NCBI GenBank assembly: GCA_947630305.1
Contig: CANRHC010000004.1
Coordinates: 1-47,943, forward strand
DNA length: 47,943 nucleotides
From: an uncultured Bacilli bacterium
Lineage (GTDB): Bacteria; Bacillota_I; Bacilli_A; RF39; UBA660
Direction: 5' to 3'
This document shows, piece after piece, positions 15,432 to 25,700 of the stretch. A program made the position numbers and the translations under genes. Position 1 is the stretch's first letter. Each line of letters starts with the position of its first letter. The notes beneath the pieces were generated by a model. It saw only the letters and a program-made list of their open reading frames with translations, made no database searches and had not been told where the DNA came from.

Positions 15432-15783
15432 ATTTCATATAATTGGCTACATTGTTAGAAAAAACATGAAGCTAGAAATTAGAAGAGACTTAGGTGGAAA
15501 TGAATACTTGATGTTTATTGTTAAAATTCCTAATCCTGATATTAAAGGATTAATGGTCTCATTACCTCAAAAGCCATATTATGTATGGGCTATAGCTTAC
15601 AATGAGGTTGCTAGAGAAATGATGAACTTTTTCATTTCAAAGCATACATATTTATTTACATTTCATGGAAACATCATTTCACTTGATGGAACAGCTTGTT
15701 TAAATGTAACAACAATTACACCAATTTGTAAAAGTGAGGATGTAATAGTTGAGGAAGAAAAAGAAGAAGCAAAAAATATTTAA
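15412..15783 (+). CDS. OB-fold SSB-like protein 3
   Basis: The 123-residue sequence follows an SSB-like strand order: VNEFHIIGYIVRKNMKLEIRRD, EYLMFIVKIPNP, YYVWAIAYNEVAREMMNFFISKHTYLFTFHGNI and ACLNVTTITPI, ending in an acidic tail (EDVIVEEEKEEAKNI). Thus three OB-fold proteins lie within 2.3 kb. It is the last gene of the early operon and is followed directly by the late promoter/terminator region. AGGGAG precedes the ATG. Confidence 0.66.
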   Translation: MSYYVNEFHIIGYIVRKNMKLEIRRDLGGNEYLMFIVKIPNPDIKGLMVSLPQKPYYVWAIAYNEVAREMMNFFISKHTYLFTFHGNIISLDGTACLNVTTITPICKSEDVIVEEEKEEAKNI

Positions 15784-15800
15784 TTAAAACTTAAAAATGC

Positions 15801-15829
15801 TTGACAATAATAAATAAAGAATTTATAAT
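15801..15829 (+). promoter_or_regulatory. Late (packaging and head) promoter
   Basis: TTGACA (15801-15806) and TATAAT (15824-15829) separated by 17 bases, a full consensus promoter. It would drive the terminase-to-fibre operon. A perfect consensus for late genes needs strong repression in the lysogen, and operator-like repeats lie just downstream (15843-15922). Confidence 0.85.
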
Positions 15830-15887
15830 AAAGTTGCAAAATCGATTTTAAATCGACTGATAAAAGTAACGCAACTTTATTTTTTTT
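15830..15887 (+). terminator. Terminator hairpin interlocked with the late promoter
   Basis: AAAGTTGC (15830-15837) pairs with GCAACTTT (15871-15878) and is followed by an A and eight Ts (15880-15887). The left arm begins immediately after the -10 box, around the expected start point, so transcripts from the early operon can form the stem while transcripts starting at the late promoter contain little or none of its left arm. This would end early transcription without blocking late transcription. Confidence 0.6.
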
Positions 15888-15922
15888 AGTGCATAAATCG
15901 ACTTTAAATCGACTTTTAAATT
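15843..15922. promoter_or_regulatory. Operator-like repeats GATTTTAAATC / GACTTTAAATC
   Basis: TCGATTTTAAATCGA (15842-15856) is a 7-1-7 palindrome just downstream of the late start point. TCGACTTTAAATCGA (15898-15912) and GACTTTTAAAT (15911-15921) follow. The word GATTTTAAATC recurs at 34289 and 34308, right after another promoter, and at 43757. This fits binding sites for a phage regulator shared by the late promoters. Confidence 0.6.
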
Positions 15923-15940
15923 AAAAGGGAGTGATTTTAC

Positions 15941-16357
15941 ATGGAAAATGAATTAGCGATTGTAGAGCAAAATTTAGCCCCAAAAGATGATGAAGTATCT
16001 GAGAAAAAAAATGCATTAGTTGAGTATACGAAAAACGAAACTGCCGAACAAAAGTATTATCGTATAGAAAAAGCTCAACAAACACGCAAAGAAAATAGAG
16101 CTTTAAAGAAAACAATTAATGCATGTATGGAAAGAGAAATCGTTTATACTGACCCTTTAGATGGGCAAAAGAAAAAGGGACTTATTGCTGATTTTGTAAT
16201 AGCAACTCAATTGTCAATTGCAGTTGATAGAAATCATAAACATTGTGTTGATGCATACAAAGCACTAGCTAACACAATCGGAGAGCAAAAATCTGAAGAG
16301 CAACCATCAAATACAATTAGGATTATTTTTGGAGATAATGGAGATATAGATGTGTGA
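15941..16357 (+). CDS. Putative terminase small subunit
   Basis: The 138-residue protein is assigned by position: first gene of the late operon, overlapping the large terminase start (GTGA). It is helical with a Lys/Arg-rich middle (EKAQQTRKENRALKKTINACME) that could hold a DNA-binding helix-turn-helix, then ADFVIATQLSIAVDRNHKHCVDAYKALANTI, a helical segment of the type used for oligomerisation, and an acidic C-terminus. Known role of the class: recognise the packaging site and deliver DNA to the motor. No signature motif proves it. Confidence 0.65.
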   Translation: MENELAIVEQNLAPKDDEVSEKKNALVEYTKNETAEQKYYRIEKAQQTRKENRALKKTINACMEREIVYTDPLDGQKKKGLIADFVIATQLSIAVDRNHKHCVDAYKALANTIGEQKSEEQPSNTIRIIFGDNGDIDV

Positions 16358-17757
16358 ATGGCACTAAAGATATCGTTCTTCCTAAATTCTACCCTAAGCA
16401 ACTTGCATTTTTAGAAGCTAAGGGTGCTAGAAATTGTTATGGAGGAGCAGCAGGTGGAGGAAAATCATTTGTTGCAAGATGGTTATTAATCCTACAAGCT
16501 TATAAGTATGCTGGAATTAACATCTTAATGCTACGTAGAACGTTCCCTGAGCTTAGTGAAAACCATATTAAACAATTGATTCAAATTCTTAATTGTAAAA
16601 ATCCTAGTAAATCCGAAAGATTAGCCGAATATAAAGCCGACCAAAAGGTATTTATTTTCCCTAATGGTAGTCGTATTAAGATGGGTTATTGTAAAAACGA
16701 AGATGATGTTTATCAATATCAAGGACAAGAATATGATGTAATCTTCATGGAAGAAGCAACTCAATTTACCGAAACACAATATATTTATTTGACATCACGT
16801 AACCGATTAAGTAGTGAAAAGATGAAAGAATACGGCTTTAAGCCAAGAATGTATTTCACTTGTAACCCTGGTGGCGTAGGTCATGCTTGGGTAAAACGCT
16901 TATTTATCGATAGAGAATATACACCTACTGAAAACCCTGAAGATTATACAATGATTTATGCACAAGTAACAGACAATAAATTCATTATGGAAAACAACAA
17001 AGACTATGTTAACAACTTAATGAATTTACCTGAAGACCAAAAGAAAGCTTTATTATATGGTGATTGGGATGTTTTCAGTGGAAGATTTTTTACTGAATTT
17101 TCAATTGAAACTCACGTTATTGAAGCTTTTCCAATTCCTAAAGGATGGAGAATCTATAGAACACGAGATTATGGTCTAGATAGAACAGCCGTTTTATGGA
17201 TAGCAAGAGACTTTGAAGGGAACTCATATGTTTATCGTGAATTTGGTGAATCAAACTTAGTTGTTAGTGAAGCAGGAAAGAAAATAAATGAACTTACCGA
17301 GAAATGGGAAGACATTTACATGGACATTGCACCACCTGATTTATACAATAAAAACTCTCAAACTGGTAGAAGTGCGGCAGACATTTTTAGAGAAAAATGC
17401 GGACATTATCTTACAAAGGCAAGCAATGATAGAGTACAAGGTTGGTTGACAATGAAAGAAATGTTTAAGCTTGAATCTATAAATGGTGAAGAGCCAAAGC
17501 CAAAGCTATTTATTTTTAAGAATTGTACTGAATTAATTAAATGCATACCACTATTGAGATTTGATGAATCGAATCCAAATGATGTAGCAAAAGAGCCACA
17601 TAACATTACACATATGCCAGATGCATTAAGGTATTATTGTATTAGTTGGACTTATGAACCAATTGAAAATCCAAGTAAAAAGAATAGAAAAGACACTTTA
17701 CCATTCGAGCTTAGAGATGATGATGCTGAGGAGGAAAAATATATATCATGGGATTAA
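16354..17757 (+). CDS. terL: Terminase large subunit
   Basis: A 467-residue packaging motor that cuts concatemeric DNA and pumps it into the prohead. The ATPase domain has Walker A GGAAGGGKS (about 30-38), Walker B VIFMEEA (129-135) and the coupling motif YFTCNPGG (167-174). The RNase H-like nuclease domain supplies acidic residues at RDYGLDRT (Asp272), YMDIAPPD (Asp324) and MPDALRYY near 430. Translation begins at a GTG that overlaps the previous TGA. Length is typical of this terminase group. Confidence 0.96.
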   Translation: MNGTKDIVLPKFYPKQLAFLEAKGARNCYGGAAGGGKSFVARWLLILQAYKYAGINILMLRRTFPELSENHIKQLIQILNCKNPSKSERLAEYKADQKVFIFPNGSRIKMGYCKNEDDVYQYQGQEYDVIFMEEATQFTETQYIYLTSRNRLSSEKMKEYGFKPRMYFTCNPGGVGHAWVKRLFIDREYTPTENPEDYTMIYAQVTDNKFIMENNKDYVNNLMNLPEDQKKALLYGDWDVFSGRFFTEFSIETHVIEAFPIPKGWRIYRTRDYGLDRTAVLWIARDFEGNSYVYREFGESNLVVSEAGKKINELTEKWEDIYMDIAPPDLYNKNSQTGRSAADIFREKCGHYLTKASNDRVQGWLTMKEMFKLESINGEEPKPKLFIFKNCTELIKCIPLLRFDESNPNDVAKEPHNITHMPDALRYYCISWTYEPIENPSKKNRKDTLPFELRDDDAEEEKYISWD

Positions 17758-17936
17758 AAAAAGAAGTTGAAGAATTAAAATTAAGAATTTTAGAGCTTGA
17801 AAAGAAAGTTGAAAGTCTTTCAAGTGATAAAAATAAAATTGAAACGATGAAACAAAACAAAACAATCAAAATATTTAATAGCTTGTTTGGAACAGAGGAA
17901 GAGGGTGAGGGAAATGGAAACACCGAAACAAATTGA
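17748..17936 (+). CDS. Small coiled-coil protein
   Basis: A 62-residue protein with a clear heptad-rich coiled coil (MGLKKEVEELKLRILELEKKVESL) and an acidic Gly-rich tail (GTEEEGEGNGNTETN). It has its own ribosome site (GAGGAGG) and overlaps both terL and the portal gene. Sitting between motor and portal genes, it might assist the portal-terminase assembly or initiate scaffolding; this is only a positional guess. Confidence 0.65.
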   Translation: MGLKKEVEELKLRILELEKKVESLSSDKNKIETMKQNKTIKIFNSLFGTEEEGEGNGNTETN

Positions 17937-19764
17937 ATCAAAGAAAGTTGAAAAAATACTTAAACGATTTAGAAGTTGGGAATCAGCATTTACAAGTAAA
18001 GATATTGTAAGAAAATCAGAAGTAGTAAGAGAATTTATAGCTGGTAATCAATGGAATAAATCTTCAACTCCATTCCCTAAACCAGTGTATAACATCATGA
18101 AAATGAATTATACTTTGATTTTATCTTCACTTGCTAATAATCCTATTAAAAACAATTTTATTTCCTTTAAAAGCCCTGATAAAGCTGCTGAAATAACATC
18201 ATTTAACCTTTTTCAATCTAAGGAAAGAAATCAAGATGCAATAGATATTCAATGGGTAAGTGAAAGTATTATCACAGGAACATCAATAATGTACTATTAT
18301 TGGGATGAGAACGCAGTAGGAAATCGTGGTGAAAAACTAGGAGGATTAAGAAGCAAAATCTTATTCTTAGAAGATGTAGCAGTAAGTAACATTAATGAAT
18401 TTGATATTCAAAAAAACGAATGGATAATCCGTAGATATAGACTTGACACAAAGAAAGTCAAAAAGCTATGTGAAAATAAAGCTAACATCGATTTAATAGA
18501 ACCTGATGGCTACGAAAGAGCAGGTTATGAAGAGTTATCAATCGATGAAAAAACAACGGTCTACGTAATGTTTTATCGAAAAGATAGAGAAGTTTACCAT
18601 CAAATGTGTACTTCAAATGTTTTAGTTTATGATGAAAAGCCATTAAATCCTTACATTAATAAACGTAAACAAGTTAAATCTTTGAGTGAGAAATTCCCTA
18701 AGTTAGAATTTAACGAAGAAGATTATACAATTGAGGGTGGAAGATTTGGAGCTTATTTATATCCGTTTGAATTTTTAAGGGTTGCACCTAATTTTAGAAG
18801 TTGTTATGGTGATAGTCTTTTAACCGATATTGTAGAAGTACAAAAGACAATTAACTTTAATGAAGCTTTAGCAACCATGAATAACTTAAATACAGGTTCT
18901 CCAAAGATTGTAGCAAAGCAAGATGCTTTACAAGGTCAAGTGATTACTAATGAAGTTGGTGAAATAATAACTGACCATACTCCACCAGGAACAAAAGGAC
19001 TTGATTACTTACAAACAAGCCCAGTAACAGCTGGAGCCGTACAATTAGCTCCTAATAGTGTTGATATGATTAGGACAATTAAAGGAACTACTGAAGTTGC
19101 TAATGGTGAAATAAACGCTTCTAATATGAGTGGTTATGCATTATCAATTTTAAATGCTAATAGTGAAAAGCCAAGAGCAATGGAAAGAAAGAATATTTTT
19201 GAGGCAAAAAAGAATTGTGGAAAGATAGAACTTCAGTTCTATTTGTTAAACTACGAAAACAAAAGATATGACTATCTATATCAATTGAATGAAAAATTGC
19301 CTTTTAATAATGGATTAGTACAAGGGGAAGAAAGATTGTTTAATGGATTTGAATTTCAAGACATTGACTTTGACATCATGGTTGAAGCAGCTCCATACAC
19401 ACAATTTAGTATGGCACAAACAATTTCACAACTTGATACATTCTTACAAAATGGCTTTATAGACTTTCAAACTTATTTAAGCGTAATTCCTGAAAGTGAA
19501 TTGCCTATAAAGTCAAAATTGATTGAAGCAATGGCTATTAGACAACAATCTAATGAAATTCAATTACAACAACAATTAGCTCAAAAGAACCAAGACTTAG
19601 AGCAAATGAGTGCTTACACTAGTGAACTTGAAAAGAGTTCCAATGAGTATAGAAAACAAGCTCAACAAGCAATTAATAATCAAAAGAGTATGTATAGAGA
19701 ATACATGCAAAATTTAATTCAAATGCAGGGACAACAAACTCCACAGCAACAACAAACAAAATAG
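17914..19764 (+). CDS. Portal protein
   Basis: A 616-residue protein expected to form the dodecameric ring through which DNA passes. Evidence is its length, the place between terL and scaffold/capsid genes, and portal-like segments such as REFIAGNQWNKSS, VEVQKTINFNEALATMNNL and AEVANGEINASNMSGYAL-type helix with TTEVANGEINASNMSG. The C-terminal 70 residues are Gln-rich and coiled (NEIQLQQQLAQKNQDLEQM), as in podovirus portal barrels. The ATG at 17914 follows GAGGGTGAGGG; an upstream in-frame TTG is less likely. Confidence 0.88.
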   Translation: METPKQIESKKVEKILKRFRSWESAFTSKDIVRKSEVVREFIAGNQWNKSSTPFPKPVYNIMKMNYTLILSSLANNPIKNNFISFKSPDKAAEITSFNLFQSKERNQDAIDIQWVSESIITGTSIMYYYWDENAVGNRGEKLGGLRSKILFLEDVAVSNINEFDIQKNEWIIRRYRLDTKKVKKLCENKANIDLIEPDGYERAGYEELSIDEKTTVYVMFYRKDREVYHQMCTSNVLVYDEKPLNPYINKRKQVKSLSEKFPKLEFNEEDYTIEGGRFGAYLYPFEFLRVAPNFRSCYGDSLLTDIVEVQKTINFNEALATMNNLNTGSPKIVAKQDALQGQVITNEVGEIITDHTPPGTKGLDYLQTSPVTAGAVQLAPNSVDMIRTIKGTTEVANGEINASNMSGYALSILNANSEKPRAMERKNIFEAKKNCGKIELQFYLLNYENKRYDYLYQLNEKLPFNNGLVQGEERLFNGFEFQDIDFDIMVEAAPYTQFSMAQTISQLDTFLQNGFIDFQTYLSVIPESELPIKSKLIEAMAIRQQSNEIQLQQQLAQKNQDLEQMSAYTSELEKSSNEYRKQAQQAINNQKSMYREYMQNLIQMQGQQTPQQQQTK

Positions 19765-19850
19765 GTATATCAATTGCCATTTAAAGCAATTTATATATAT
19801 ATAAACAACAAACAATAATTATTTAGCTCAAAAGGCGGAAAGGAAAAAAG

Positions 19851-20624
19851 ATGTTTGTAGAAAATGAAAATCTAAATCCACAAGATGAAGATTTAACGGA
19901 ACAAAGTTTAGATGAAAATTATTCAGAAGACAATGAAACTACTGAAGATGAAAATCAAGAAACTCAAGAAGAGAATCAAGAAAAAGTCGAAAACGAAGTA
20001 CAAGTTAAAGACAATACTCCTAAAAAGGAGACATCCAGTCAACAAAACGTTTCAAACTCAACTGAAGATGAAGCCGAAATGCGTGGATACCGAAAAGGCA
20101 TTATTGAATCACTAGGTGGTGTAAATCCTTACACAAATGAAAAAATTGAAGATGATATTGACTTGAATATCTACTTTAAAATGAAGAGCCTAGCCGAGCA
20201 AGGTAGTGCTGATCCAAAAGCAGACTTTTATAAAGAATTCAAACGAACTCAAAAAGAAGAGATTGCTAAGAAACAAGAAAGTGAAAATATTCAAAAGAAA
20301 GTCGATGAAGACATTCGTTCCTTTAAGGAAAAGAATCCTGATGTTGACTTTGAAAAGCTTATTAATGATGAAGATTTTTTAGATTATGCTGATGGAAAGT
20401 TAGGAAATAAACCACTAACTGAAATATACGACAAATATCTTAATTTCACGGCAAAACGAGATGAAAAAAGCCGTAAAAATATCAAAGATAAATTGGTAAA
20501 TGAAGCAGCAAGAATTGACAGCTCAGTAGCTGATAGTGAATCATCATCAACTGGAAAAACTAAAGTTTCATATTTAGATATGAGCGATGAAGATTTCAAG
20601 AAATTACTTAAGCGAGAATACTAA
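19851..20624 (+). CDS. Putative scaffolding protein
   Basis: A 257-residue, highly acidic, low-complexity and helical protein located between portal and major capsid genes, the usual place of a scaffold. The first 80 residues are almost all Glu, Asp, Asn, Gln and Thr. A helical middle follows (YRKGIIESLGGVNPYTNEKI, DEDIRSFKEKNPDVDFEKL) and a C-terminal segment YLDMSDEDFKKLLKREY that is typical of the capsid-binding end of scaffolds. It would shape the prohead and then leave. Confidence 0.78.
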   Translation: MFVENENLNPQDEDLTEQSLDENYSEDNETTEDENQETQEENQEKVENEVQVKDNTPKKETSSQQNVSNSTEDEAEMRGYRKGIIESLGGVNPYTNEKIEDDIDLNIYFKMKSLAEQGSADPKADFYKEFKRTQKEEIAKKQESENIQKKVDEDIRSFKEKNPDVDFEKLINDEDFLDYADGKLGNKPLTEIYDKYLNFTAKRDEKSRKNIKDKLVNEAARIDSSVADSESSSTGKTKVSYLDMSDEDFKKLLKREY

Positions 20625-20708
20625 GTATTTTTAATTTCTTTTTCTGCATGTAGTCTCTTTAAAACAAAACAAAAAAATTTAACGAAAATAAAAAGGAGAT
20701 TACAAATT

Positions 20709-21800
20709 ATGGCTACTTATCATGGCTTTAAGTCCGTTGAGGACGCAGAATTTTATGACAAACTTTATTCAGTTGTATTAAAAGACAAATTTGACATTGT
20801 CGATTTTGGAGAAAAGGTTTCTATTCCAGCACATCATGGAGATACTATTTATTGGAATAAAGTAATTCCTATGGATTTACCAAAAGGAAAAATTGTTGAA
20901 GGTATTACACCTGAATCAAACAAATTTCAAATTGCAAAATTCAAAGCATCAACTGCACAATATGGGGATTATATTAAATTAACTGACTTAGTTACTTTAC
21001 TAAGTAAAGACCCTGTAATGCAAGTTGCTGTAGAAGAATTAGGAACTACATCTTCAGCATTCTTTAATAAATTAGTTTTAGAAGAATTATATAAAACAAC
21101 TAATGTATATTATGCTGGAAATAAAACTTTAGACACAATTGTTGGAACTGATACAATTACAATGGATGACTTAAATAGAATTCGTACTATTTTACGAAGA
21201 AATAAAGTTCAACCATATGAAGATGGAAAATATGTTTTATTGATTGACCCAGATGTTGAGTATGATTTAAAACAATTAGCCGAAGTAAATAAATCATGGA
21301 TTGATGTTGCAAAATATGCTAATCCATCTTCTATTCTAAGAGGAGAAATTGGTTCAATCTATGGATTTAAAGTAGTCGTTAAAGACTATATTGAGAAAGT
21401 TACAATTGAAACTTTAGGTGGTCAAGAGGAAAACAAAACTACTTCTTTAACTAGATGCCTTGTATTTGGTAAAGATGAAAGAGGTGGAAAAGGCTTTGGA
21501 ACAGTAGATATTGCAGGTTCTAAAGCAAATAGACCATCAATCATCTATAAAGGCTTAGGTTCAGCAGGTTCTGATGACCCACTAGACCAAAGACAAACAG
21601 TAGGTTGGAAAGTAAACGGCTTTGGTACAAGAATTTTAGATCCAAGACTTGTTATGGAATTCTTAGTTCCAGTTTCTATGCCTACAACTAAGATGTCTGA
21701 TGATTTAATCTTCAATACAGCTGTTGGCTTTGTTGCTAAAGCTCCTAACCCACTTGAAAAGAATACTCCTGTAACTTTCTATGATATAACAACAGACTAG
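20709..21800 (+). CDS. Major capsid protein, N4-gp56-like family
   Basis: A 363-residue protein that matches the N4-gp56 family of HK97-fold capsid proteins. Typical segments are FYDKLYSVVLKDKFDIVDFG near the start, VSIPAHHGDTIYWNKVIPM, GITPE, a helix-rich spine (STAQYGDYIKLTDLVTLLSKDPV), YVLLIDPDVEYDLKQ, SILRGEIGSIYGFKVVV and GVGSAG-like GLGSAGSDDPLDQRQTVGWKVNGFG near the C-terminus. It follows the scaffold gene by 84 bases and has AAAGGAG upstream. Confidence 0.92.
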   Translation: MATYHGFKSVEDAEFYDKLYSVVLKDKFDIVDFGEKVSIPAHHGDTIYWNKVIPMDLPKGKIVEGITPESNKFQIAKFKASTAQYGDYIKLTDLVTLLSKDPVMQVAVEELGTTSSAFFNKLVLEELYKTTNVYYAGNKTLDTIVGTDTITMDDLNRIRTILRRNKVQPYEDGKYVLLIDPDVEYDLKQLAEVNKSWIDVAKYANPSSILRGEIGSIYGFKVVVKDYIEKVTIETLGGQEENKTTSLTRCLVFGKDERGGKGFGTVDIAGSKANRPSIIYKGLGSAGSDDPLDQRQTVGWKVNGFGTRILDPRLVMEFLVPVSMPTTKMSDDLIFNTAVGFVAKAPNPLEKNTPVTFYDITTD

Positions 21801-21821
21801 AATTAAAGGAGGACAATAAAC

Positions 21822-22055
21822 ATGCCTAGCAAAAATGACAAAGTAATCGAAGCAAAAGATGAAGCCGAAAACAAAGTGGTAAAAGAATATTATGATATTC
21901 TAATACCATCTGACCCAAACAATAAGGAAATTACACATATGACTTACATGCATAATGGAGTTGGTTATATGTTTCCTTATGATAAGGTTATTCGTGTTTC
22001 AAAAGTTATTCGAGATGATTTATTACTTAAAGGTGTAATAATTAATATTCAATAA
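21822..22055 (+). CDS. Small capsid-adjacent protein
   Basis: A 77-residue protein with AAGGAGG nine bases before its ATG. A charged start (NDKVIEAKDEAENKVVKEY) precedes a beta-rich half (THMTYMHNGVGYMFPYDKVIRV). Position right after the capsid gene suggests a capsid decoration or head-completion factor. The intergenic sequence that follows (22056-22100) holds a weak hairpin (AAAAGG...CCTTTT). Confidence 0.65.
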   Translation: MPSKNDKVIEAKDEAENKVVKEYYDILIPSDPNNKEITHMTYMHNGVGYMFPYDKVIRVSKVIRDDLLLKGVIINIQ

Positions 22056-22123
22056 AAAATATATCAAAAGGTGGTTGGATGGAATTCTAACTGCCTTTTA
22101 TTAATTTTAAAAAGGAGGATTAA

Positions 22124-22753
22124 ATGACAAAAGGTGAATTAATCGTTGCTTGCATTAAATTAATGTTTGATAACGATGATGAGCAATTAGACCCTGAAGC
22201 AATATCGGAAATGGAAGAATACAAAGATAGAACTGCAAACATAATCGAATCAATAAATCGAGGCTATTCAAGAGTGATAGCCTTAAAAAAAATGCCTTTT
22301 TATACATTCACAATTACATCGGAAAGTCCTAACAATGTTGTTAATGGAATGGCAAGATATGACATTGATGTAATAGGTGATATGACAATACAAAAGGTAA
22401 CTCTTGTAGACAACAATCTTGCTTTAAGTGATGTTCCATACAAGCTTACAACTAACCGAGATACTAGTAGAAGAGAATTACAAATTAGACAATTAACAGG
22501 AAATGAAAGATATGTAATTCAATATTTACCTTTTAGATACTTACAATATTCGGATTTAGACACGATGGAAATTCCATGTCCTGATAATATAAATCGATTA
22601 TTGCCTTACTTTGTGAAAGGTGATTTATACGAAGATAGTAACGCACAATTGGCTTTACTTTCCACAAACAAGTTCGAATCATATCTTAATGATTTACCAA
22701 CTCAACAAGATGTAGTTTTCAAAAGAGTAAAAGATGTTTACAATTTCTTTTAA
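22124..22753 (+). CDS. Putative head-tail connector (adaptor) protein
   Basis: A 209-residue protein between capsid and tail genes. The helical start GELIVACIKLMFDND and the helix YKDRTANIIESINRGYSRVIALKKMP are followed by a beta-rich middle and the segment YLPFRYLQYSDLDTMEIPCPDNINRLLPYFVKGDLYEDSN, which resembles phage proteins that measure 'P.......LPYFVAg.L...d' and sit below the portal. It would join the portal ring to the tail nozzle. The assignment rests mainly on gene order. Confidence 0.66.
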   Translation: MTKGELIVACIKLMFDNDDEQLDPEAISEMEEYKDRTANIIESINRGYSRVIALKKMPFYTFTITSESPNNVVNGMARYDIDVIGDMTIQKVTLVDNNLALSDVPYKLTTNRDTSRRELQIRQLTGNERYVIQYLPFRYLQYSDLDTMEIPCPDNINRLLPYFVKGDLYEDSNAQLALLSTNKFESYLNDLPTQQDVVFKRVKDVYNFF

Positions 22754-22770
22754 ATTAGAGGTGATTAACA

Positions 22771-25700
22771 ATGGCTCAATTTACAATGCCTAATATAGGT
22801 ATAAACGATGAAAAACGAGTTTCCTTAAATAACTTTAGAGGAGTTGATTATTCCACCTCTAAGCTTTCAGTTAGTTATTCAAGAGCAACAAACATGTATA
22901 ATGTGATTTATCGTGATAGAAATAATCAAAAGCGTTTTGGCTATGAAGCTTTATGCATGTTTAATGACAATCAACCAATAAATGGCTATTGGCAATTCAT
23001 AGATAGTTACAATCATGAAATACATCGAATAGTTCACGTTGGCGAAAAGCTTTATAAAATAACTCTTGGAAATCGAATTGATGAAGCAGAGAAAAAAGTA
23101 TTGGATGTCACATTCAAGCCATCTTTTTACGATGAAGACACTTGGAAAAGCTATATTAAAGTTAAAAATCAAAAATCATTTGGTGTGGTTCGAGGTAATA
23201 GACTTTATATCTTTTGTGGAACGTTTTTAGTGTTTGGTTCATGGGATGATGGTAAAACATGGGAATTAAGAGCCGTTAGAGATAACGAAGACACTTATAT
23301 TCCAACGACTACAACTAATATTTTGCCTTTACAAAGTGAAATCATATCTTCACAAGCTAGCTTAGATGAAGTTAACATGTTATCAAGTAGAAGAAAGAAT
23401 GTATTACTCTATGATGGCTTAAGTACGACATATTTAGAAGAATATCATCCAAGTAATCCAGGAGCAGCATTTGCTGATAAGGTTTGGAAAGCTTTTAATG
23501 TAGCAAATTTTAAAACAACTTCTACATTGCTTGTATGTGAATTTTCTACTGAATCATTTTCAGGGAAGTTTTCTATACCTTTAACTGAAGACTTTAATAG
23601 AACTTTATCTAGTATACCAACTTTAAAATCAATTTGTAATTATTATGATGACTTAGGTAGTTTGCTTCAAGAAATATCAATTAGAATTGTTTATGAAGAT
23701 GGTGTTCTTAATATTAACAACTTTATAGTAGGAACTAGTGACAATAATCTTGACTTTGTAGCAAGTGTTTCCTTAAAAGAAATTCCAGTTTATCAATTAG
23801 ATGGTTATCCAATTTGTAAGGATGCAGCTTTTAGACCAATTGTAAAATATGGTGATAAAACAATTAACTTTAATGAAGATGGTTTTAGCATCGATGAAAA
23901 TGGTTTAAGAACCAACGAATTCATTATTGATTATGAGACAGGGAAATTAACCATAGTAACGCCATTAATCAATGATAGTGAAAAGTTAGAGGTAGAATTC
24001 ACTACTCAAAAATACATAGATGATAAGGCTTATATGAAGATAGACAATTGTCAATTTGGAGTTATTTTTGGCTATGGTGGAGTAGAACATTTATTCGTTT
24101 CAGGAAATGAAGATTTTCCAAACATGGATTGGCATACAAGTGAATTATTTAGTCAAGAGCAAGCTTTAAAACGAAGTGAAAACTTTACTTATTTTAGTGA
24201 TTTAAGCTATAACATCGTTGGTGGAGAGCAAAACAAAATTACAGGGTATTCATTGCTAGAAGATAACTATTTAGGAATTCATAAAAGTGAAAGTACTAAC
24301 GAGCCATCTTTCTATGTTAGAAGAGCAAGCTTAGTTGATGCAAGAAATTCATTAGGAGAAGTAATAACTGATGTAGCAGGAAATGTTTATAAAAAGATTG
24401 AATATTTACAATATACAAGCTCAATTGGCGAGGGATGTGTTTCATCCTTTACAACGGCTAACTTAGTTGGTGACAAATTGTTTTTATCAAAGAATGGTGT
24501 ATTTGGCTTAGTATTGACTGAGAATTACAACTCATTACAAAGATATGCAAGAAGTAGAAGCACATTAATTAATTCAAGACTAGTTACTGAAGATTTAAAG
24601 AATTGTTCTTCAATCGTGCATGATGGTAAATATTACTTGTATGTTGGTGGAGAAAAGCAACGAGTTTATGTTGCTGAGAGTAGATTTAAAAATCAAATTG
24701 CAGATGAATTAACAGGCACATTTGGTTATGAATGGTATGTACTTGAAAACATTGATGCTAGAATTTGGTTTATAGATGAAAACGATGAATTATGGTTTGG
24801 TACATCTAAAGGCGAATTATGTAAATTCATGAAAGATACTTTCGCAGATGTTACTTATGAAAGAACTATGCTTTCTTTAGCAAGTGCAGGAGAATCAAAC
24901 TTATACTTTAATTATAATTCAAATCAAATTCAAGATGGAACAAGACTAATATTTACTAGTGATAGTAACTTGTATGAAGAGATTATTTCAAAGGATGATA
25001 TAACTCAACTTTTCACTGATCACTTTAATATTAGCTTTGATTGTTACTATGATAAAGCAAGATATGTAGACCAGCAAATTATTTATATTGATGAAATTAA
25101 CTACACACTTGATGTAAAAGTAAATACACCTTACAAGATTGAAGTCAAAAAAGTTGATGAAGATTATTGCATTTACTTGTATAGAGAAGATGGTAGTCAA
25201 GTTACTTATGAAAATGATTTTTATTTCTTTAGAGTTAGTAAAAAAGTTACTGAAGCTAGAGCATATATCGAAGATGAAAAGTTGTATTTAGAAAGTTATG
25301 TATTTAGTGAAGATGAAACTCCATCTCCTAAAAAGATAATTTCTTACAATGGAATATACCCAACTGCTATAGAATCACACGTAATGCACTATGACAATGT
25401 TGTGTTGCATTGGACTTTCCCAATTTTACAATTTGAGCCTTTTGATTATAGAAAAACCATCAAATATATTTGTGTTACATTCGAACCAGTTATTAATGGT
25501 GCAGTAGATATTTATTATTCAACAAATAGAAAAGATGGTGAATTTACAACCAAAAAGATTAAGAAAATGGGAATGGAGGGTGTAGATGCTTATAGCTTTG
25601 AGGATGAAGTAGATTATAGTAGATTTACCTATGAGTTATCAAGTGATGCCAAAATATTTACTAAAAAGCTAAGAGTAAGAAATTTTAACTTTGTAACTTT

